Source of the DNA: Blautia_A aquisgranensis
Lineage (GTDB): Bacteria > Bacillota > Clostridia > Lachnospirales > Lachnospiraceae
Assembly: GCF_040096615.1 (NCBI RefSeq)
Contig: NZ_JBBMEJ010000016.1
Span: forward strand, 1 to 64,000
Length of the DNA stretch: 64,000 bases
Reading direction: 5' to 3'
Shown here: one piece after another, positions 61,086 to 64,000 of the stretch
How positions within the stretch are numbered: the first letter of the stretch is position 1
Layout of the letters: every line of letters begins with the position of its first letter
Notes under the pieces: generated by a model
Told to the model about the DNA's origin: nothing
The model's database searches: none
The model's input: the letters and a program-made list of their open reading frames with translations, nothing else
Program-made: the position numbers and the translations under genes

Positions 61086-62580
61086 TTTCTCTCAGTCTCC
61101 TTTCAAATCTCTTCAGCAGAAGGCTCAGGCACTTCACGATCAGATAGTACATGATACCTGCAACGATCAGCGGTATGAACATCTGATAAGTACGGGAAGA
61201 AACATAGCTTGCCGCCTTTGTCAGATCCATGATACCTACATAACCTAAAATAGATGTTTCTTTGATCAGCTGGATAAACTCATTACCCATTGCCGGAAGG
61301 ATGGTTTTTACAGCCTGCGGAATGATAATGAAACGCATGGTATCTTTGTACCCAAGGCCCAGAGAACGACCTGCCTCGCTCTGCCCCTTGTCTACAGATA
61401 AAATACCTCCGCGGATAACCTCGGAAACATATGCACCGCTGTTGATACCGAAGCTGACCACTGCTGCCACATAGCCCAGCCTGCTGTGGAACACTGCAAA
61501 ATAGATGATCATCAGCTGAAGGACTGACGGTGTTCCACGGATCACATCAACATAAATATCCGCGATCGTGGAAAGAATGGTTCTTCTGCCTTTTTTCGCA
61601 GCTCCAAGACGTACCAAAGCCACTACAAGACCGATCAGGATGCCTACAATCACTGACAAAAGAGAAACGATCAGCGTAATACCAAGACCGTTAATATAAA
61701 ACTTCCAACGATTATCCTGAAGGAAAATAAAGCTTAAAAGTCCCAGAAAACCATCGGTTGCTGCTACATCTGTCACATCCTCGCTGTTTTCAAGTGTGTC
61801 CACAAAATACTTCTGATAAAGATCATCATATTCCCCGGATTTTTTTACTTTTGCAAGCCCGTCATTGATGATCTGGACAAGCTCTGTGTTTCCTTTTTCA
61901 ATACAGAAAACCGTATCCTCTGCTGTACTTGGCACGGACTCATACTGCAGGTCTGAGTTCTGTTTGCAGTAGATCTCAGCCATGATATTGTCGATCAGAA
62001 CTGCATCTGCTCCACCGTTTTTCAGCTCCATGACTGCACTGGAAGCGTTTTTAAATCTTTTTACTTTGGCATCCTTAACTTCACCGTAATCGGTAGTCTC
62101 GCCGGATGCGATCATATCACTCTGTGCACCCTCCAGAACTGCAACGGTTTTTTCGGACATCTCCTCAAAATCCTTGATCGGATTATCCTTACGGCTTATG
62201 ATGCACTGTGTACCGGTGTAGTAAACATCGGAAAAATCAACACTTTTTTTACGGTCCTCCGTAGGTCCGATTCCGGCAGCGATCACCTGCACATCTCCGG
62301 CCTCCATAGAACCCATCAGGGAATCGAAAGGCATGTCCTTCCATACCAGCTTCACGTTTTCTTCCTTGGCTATTGCCTCCAGAAGATCGTAATCAAAACC
62401 TGTAATATTTCCATCATCGTCCAGGTATTCAAACGGCGAATACTCTGCATTCGTTCCTATGATGATGGTCTGCTGTTCTGCCGCTTTTACTGCCACTGCA
62501 CTGCTGAAATATACCGGCAGAGCCATGATCATGCACAGTACAAAGCAAATAAGAGCTCTGCTTTTTCCATTGCGTCCCAT
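61078..62580 (-). CDS. Fused amino-acid-type binding protein and ABC permease
   Basis: This 500-residue protein joins three parts. The first is a signal peptide (about residues 1-34, cut near AVAVKAAEQ). The second is a family-3 substrate-binding domain (IGTNAEYSPFEYLDDDGNITGFDYDL, residues about 38-265). The third is a HisM-type permease (from about 285) with the EAA-like loop VIRGGILSVDKGQSEAGRSLGLGY. Fused binding/permease proteins occur in Firmicutes amino acid transporters. Its ATPase partner overlaps the 3' end. GGAGGGG precedes the ATG. The frlD-like gene ends 16 bp upstream. Confidence 0.92.
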   Translation of the reverse strand: MGRNGKSRALICFVLCMIMALPVYFSSAVAVKAAEQQTIIIGTNAEYSPFEYLDDDGNITGFDYDLLEAIAKEENVKLVWKDMPFDSLMGSMEAGDVQVIAAGIGPTEDRKKSVDFSDVYYTGTQCIISRKDNPIKDFEEMSEKTVAVLEGAQSDMIASGETTDYGEVKDAKVKRFKNASSAVMELKNGGADAVLIDNIMAEIYCKQNSDLQYESVPSTAEDTVFCIEKGNTELVQIINDGLAKVKKSGEYDDLYQKYFVDTLENSEDVTDVAATDGFLGLLSFIFLQDNRWKFYINGLGITLIVSLLSVIVGILIGLVVALVRLGAAKKGRRTILSTIADIYVDVIRGTPSVLQLMIIYFAVFHSRLGYVAAVVSFGINSGAYVSEVIRGGILSVDKGQSEAGRSLGLGYKDTMRFIIIPQAVKTILPAMGNEFIQLIKETSILGYVGIMDLTKAASYVSSRTYQMFIPLIVAGIMYYLIVKCLSLLLKRFERRLRESD

Positions 62581-62595
62581 TATTTTCCCCTCCTG

Positions 62596-63453
62596 CTATT
62601 CATATTTTTTTCCGTAACCAAAAGCACCTTCCATGCCACAGATACCTGCTGCAAAAGCAGCTGCCTCTTCAAGACTTTCACAGATCGCGGTTTCCTTATC
62701 CATACCAGCTTTAGTTCTTCCAATAAAGCCTGTAAGGAAAGACGCGATCAGGGAATCTCCTGCACCGAGAGTATCCTTCACTTTCTCAAGCGGAGCTGCT
62801 TCCTGAGCAAAAAATTTCTCCCCATCATAGAGAATACAGCCTTTCGCACCTCTAGAAGCCATGGCAAGCTCCGGTCCCATGGAGGTGAGCTTTTTCAGAT
62901 GTTCTTTTGCTTCCTCATCGGTTCCATCAAAAGAGCAAAAAGCATATGTAACATGCGGTGCCGTTTTTTCATAATATTCTTCTGTGGAATCATCAGAAAA
63001 ATCGAAGGACACCGGGATTCCGGCTTCTTTGATCTTGTGGAGCTCACTCTCTGTAAAAGAATAATTTCCACTGTGTACCACATCGAATCCTTTCATGTAT
63101 TCCAGATCAAAACGATCTAAGATATAAGGTGTTTTTCCGCGAATGCCGCCCTCATTAAAATCCAGGAATTCACGATCTCCGTCTTTTAATGTGATCCTGG
63201 AATAGCCGTTTTCACCGTGAAGCTGTTTGCATTTCACAGTTTCCACGCCGGTTTTTCCCAGCACATCTATGATCAGCTCTGCCCTGTCATCATCCCCGAA
63301 ATATCCCATATATGCTGTCTTTTCACAGCCTGCCATTTTACCGTAGACACTGACATTTACACAGTTGCCGCCTGGATACATGGTTTTTAAGTGATCGTAG
63401 ATATCCACAACATTGTCTCCGAACCCAAGGAGTTTTGTACTGTATCTGCTCAT
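62596..63453 (-). CDS. frlD: PfkB-family kinase, fructoselysine 6-kinase-like
   Basis: The 285-residue protein has the ribokinase-fold motifs GGNCVNVSVYGKMAG at the substrate end and the C-terminal DTLGAGDSLIASFLTGFIG, whose Asp is the catalytic base. Together with the SIS-domain gene upstream it fits FrlD, which phosphorylates fructoselysine before FrlB splits it to glucose 6-phosphate and lysine. The specificity of the ring (fructoselysine, fructosamines of other amines) is not certain. ATG 63453 with AAGGGG is the start; an ATG at 63507 precedes the ribosome site. It is followed by the transporter genes. Confidence 0.82.
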   Translation of the reverse strand: MSRYSTKLLGFGDNVVDIYDHLKTMYPGGNCVNVSVYGKMAGCEKTAYMGYFGDDDRAELIIDVLGKTGVETVKCKQLHGENGYSRITLKDGDREFLDFNEGGIRGKTPYILDRFDLEYMKGFDVVHSGNYSFTESELHKIKEAGIPVSFDFSDDSTEEYYEKTAPHVTYAFCSFDGTDEEAKEHLKKLTSMGPELAMASRGAKGCILYDGEKFFAQEAAPLEKVKDTLGAGDSLIASFLTGFIGRTKAGMDKETAICESLEEAAAFAAGICGMEGAFGYGKKYE

Positions 63454-63490
63454 TTTTCCCCTTTCTCTGTGCACAGGCACAGCAGCGTTT

Positions 63491-64000
63491 TTAGTATTCC
63501 ACAACACCCATATATCTTCTCATATCCAGCGGATGACGGCGTTTATCCTGCAGTGCAGTGCGGTAAACAGTTGTCATGGTATAGAAAAGCATTGGTGTAA
63601 AATATTCCACGCAGCTGTCATCAATTGCTTCCATACCAAGCTTATCCGCATCGATCACTTCGTATTTCTTTCCGTATTTTTCAAGGAAAGTCAGCACACG
63701 CTCATCCATCATACGGTTTCTTCCGCGGCTCATCATCAGAATGTAAAGGTGCTCCTCGTCAGTCACCTCAAATGGTCCATGGAAATATTCTGCACTGTTC
63801 AGGTATCCGCAGTCCATCCACTGCATTTCCTGAAGTGAACAGATAGCAAATCCATAGGCCTGTGAATAGGAGGCTCCTGATGCCATGATATAAAGGTTCG
63901 GTTCCTCTGAATATTTTTCTGCAAAAAGCCATGCCGCATTCTGCTGATCCTTCACTGCTTTTGCAATAATCTCATCGATCTTATCAAATCCTTCTGCAAT
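63491..64000 (-). CDS. frlB: SIS-domain protein, fructoselysine 6-phosphate deglycase-like (cut by window edge)
   Basis: This reading frame runs off the right edge: 169 residues remain, with only the C-terminal part of the protein present and the true start outside. It has the sugar isomerase (SIS) signature IMASGASYSQAYGFAI, EYFHGPFEVTD with the catalytic Glu of SIS deglycases, and the usual C-terminal DMRRYMGVVEY. This fits FrlB, which converts fructoselysine 6-phosphate to glucose 6-phosphate and lysine. It lies 37 bp upstream of the kinase in the same operon. Confidence 0.82.
   Translation of the reverse strand: MAEGFDKIDEIIAKAVKDQQNAAWLFAEKYSEEPNLYIMASGASYSQAYGFAICSLQEMQWMDCGYLNSAEYFHGPFEVTDEEHLYILMMSRGRNRMMDERVLTFLEKYGKKYEVIDADKLGMEAIDDSCVEYFTPMLFYTMTTVYRTALQDKRRHPLDMRRYMGVVEY

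Noticed and set aside
1..64000. CRISPR arrays, prophage, insertion sequences or transposase genes
   Set aside because: None seen: no regularly spaced repeats with unique spacers and no phage, integrase or transposase-like proteins.

Overview
This window looks like chromosomal DNA from a spore-forming anaerobe of the Lachnospiraceae, probably Blautia-like (genus not certain). The signs are strong AGGAGG ribosome sites, intrinsic terminators after most operons, T-box leaders, an [FeFe]-hydrogenase maturase (HydF), two spore-cortex-lytic hydrolases (SleC-like and SleB-like), a 6S RNA and a fructoselysine-type operon. I see no phage, insertion sequence, transposase or CRISPR array. Most of the window is housekeeping.

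Layout. 0-4 kb: tRNA-Asn, a small RDAC-family protein, Nudix hydrolase, sugar O-acetyltransferase, hydF and a SprT-like metalloprotein. 4-11 kb: a heterodimeric ABC exporter (minus strand), a LysR regulator and a SulP transporter with an odd C-terminal tail. 11-15 kb: mnmA; metY preceded by a promoter and a short leader ORF ending in three Cys codons; then pdaA on the minus strand, whose upstream region holds a promoter, four short repeats and a terminator, i.e. an apparent small RNA unit. 15-27 kb: eno, secG, rnr, smpB, a thioesterase, a lipoprotein, then pyrH-frr-uppS-cdsA-dxr-rseP, which joins translation recycling to lipid and isoprenoid synthesis. 27-37 kb: sleC-like gene, a FUSC-like membrane protein, two AEC transporters around an M18 aminopeptidase and a HAD phosphatase, a phosphatase-like protein whose catalytic Cys is Ser, ilvN-ilvC, a palindromic repeat and tRNA-Pro.

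37-48 kb: GH3 beta-glucosidase divergent from an AraC regulator; leuA under a Leu T-box; a cluster of DnaA-box-like sites; sleB-like gene; thrC; 6S RNA; galM; GNAT; BrkB/YihY. 48-57 kb: pheS-pheT under a Phe T-box, histidine phosphatase, FeoA-like protein, and a two-gene MotA/OmpA (ZorA/ZorB-like) stator pair with long helical tails and no recognisable ZorC/D/E partner. 57-64 kb: RluA pseudouridine synthase, an unrecognised small protein, a MATE exporter, a GC-rich non-coding element bounded by two hairpins with complementary loops, then a minus-strand operon of frlB-like (cut by the window edge), frlD-like kinase, a fused binding-protein/permease and its ATPase.

The observations most worth following are the Cys-codon leader before metY, the four-repeat RNA before pdaA, the orphan ZorAB-like pair, the Cys-to-Ser phosphatase, the helically phased DnaA-type sites and the 480-bp hairpin-bounded element. 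All calls come from reading the sequence by eye; no database search was run.
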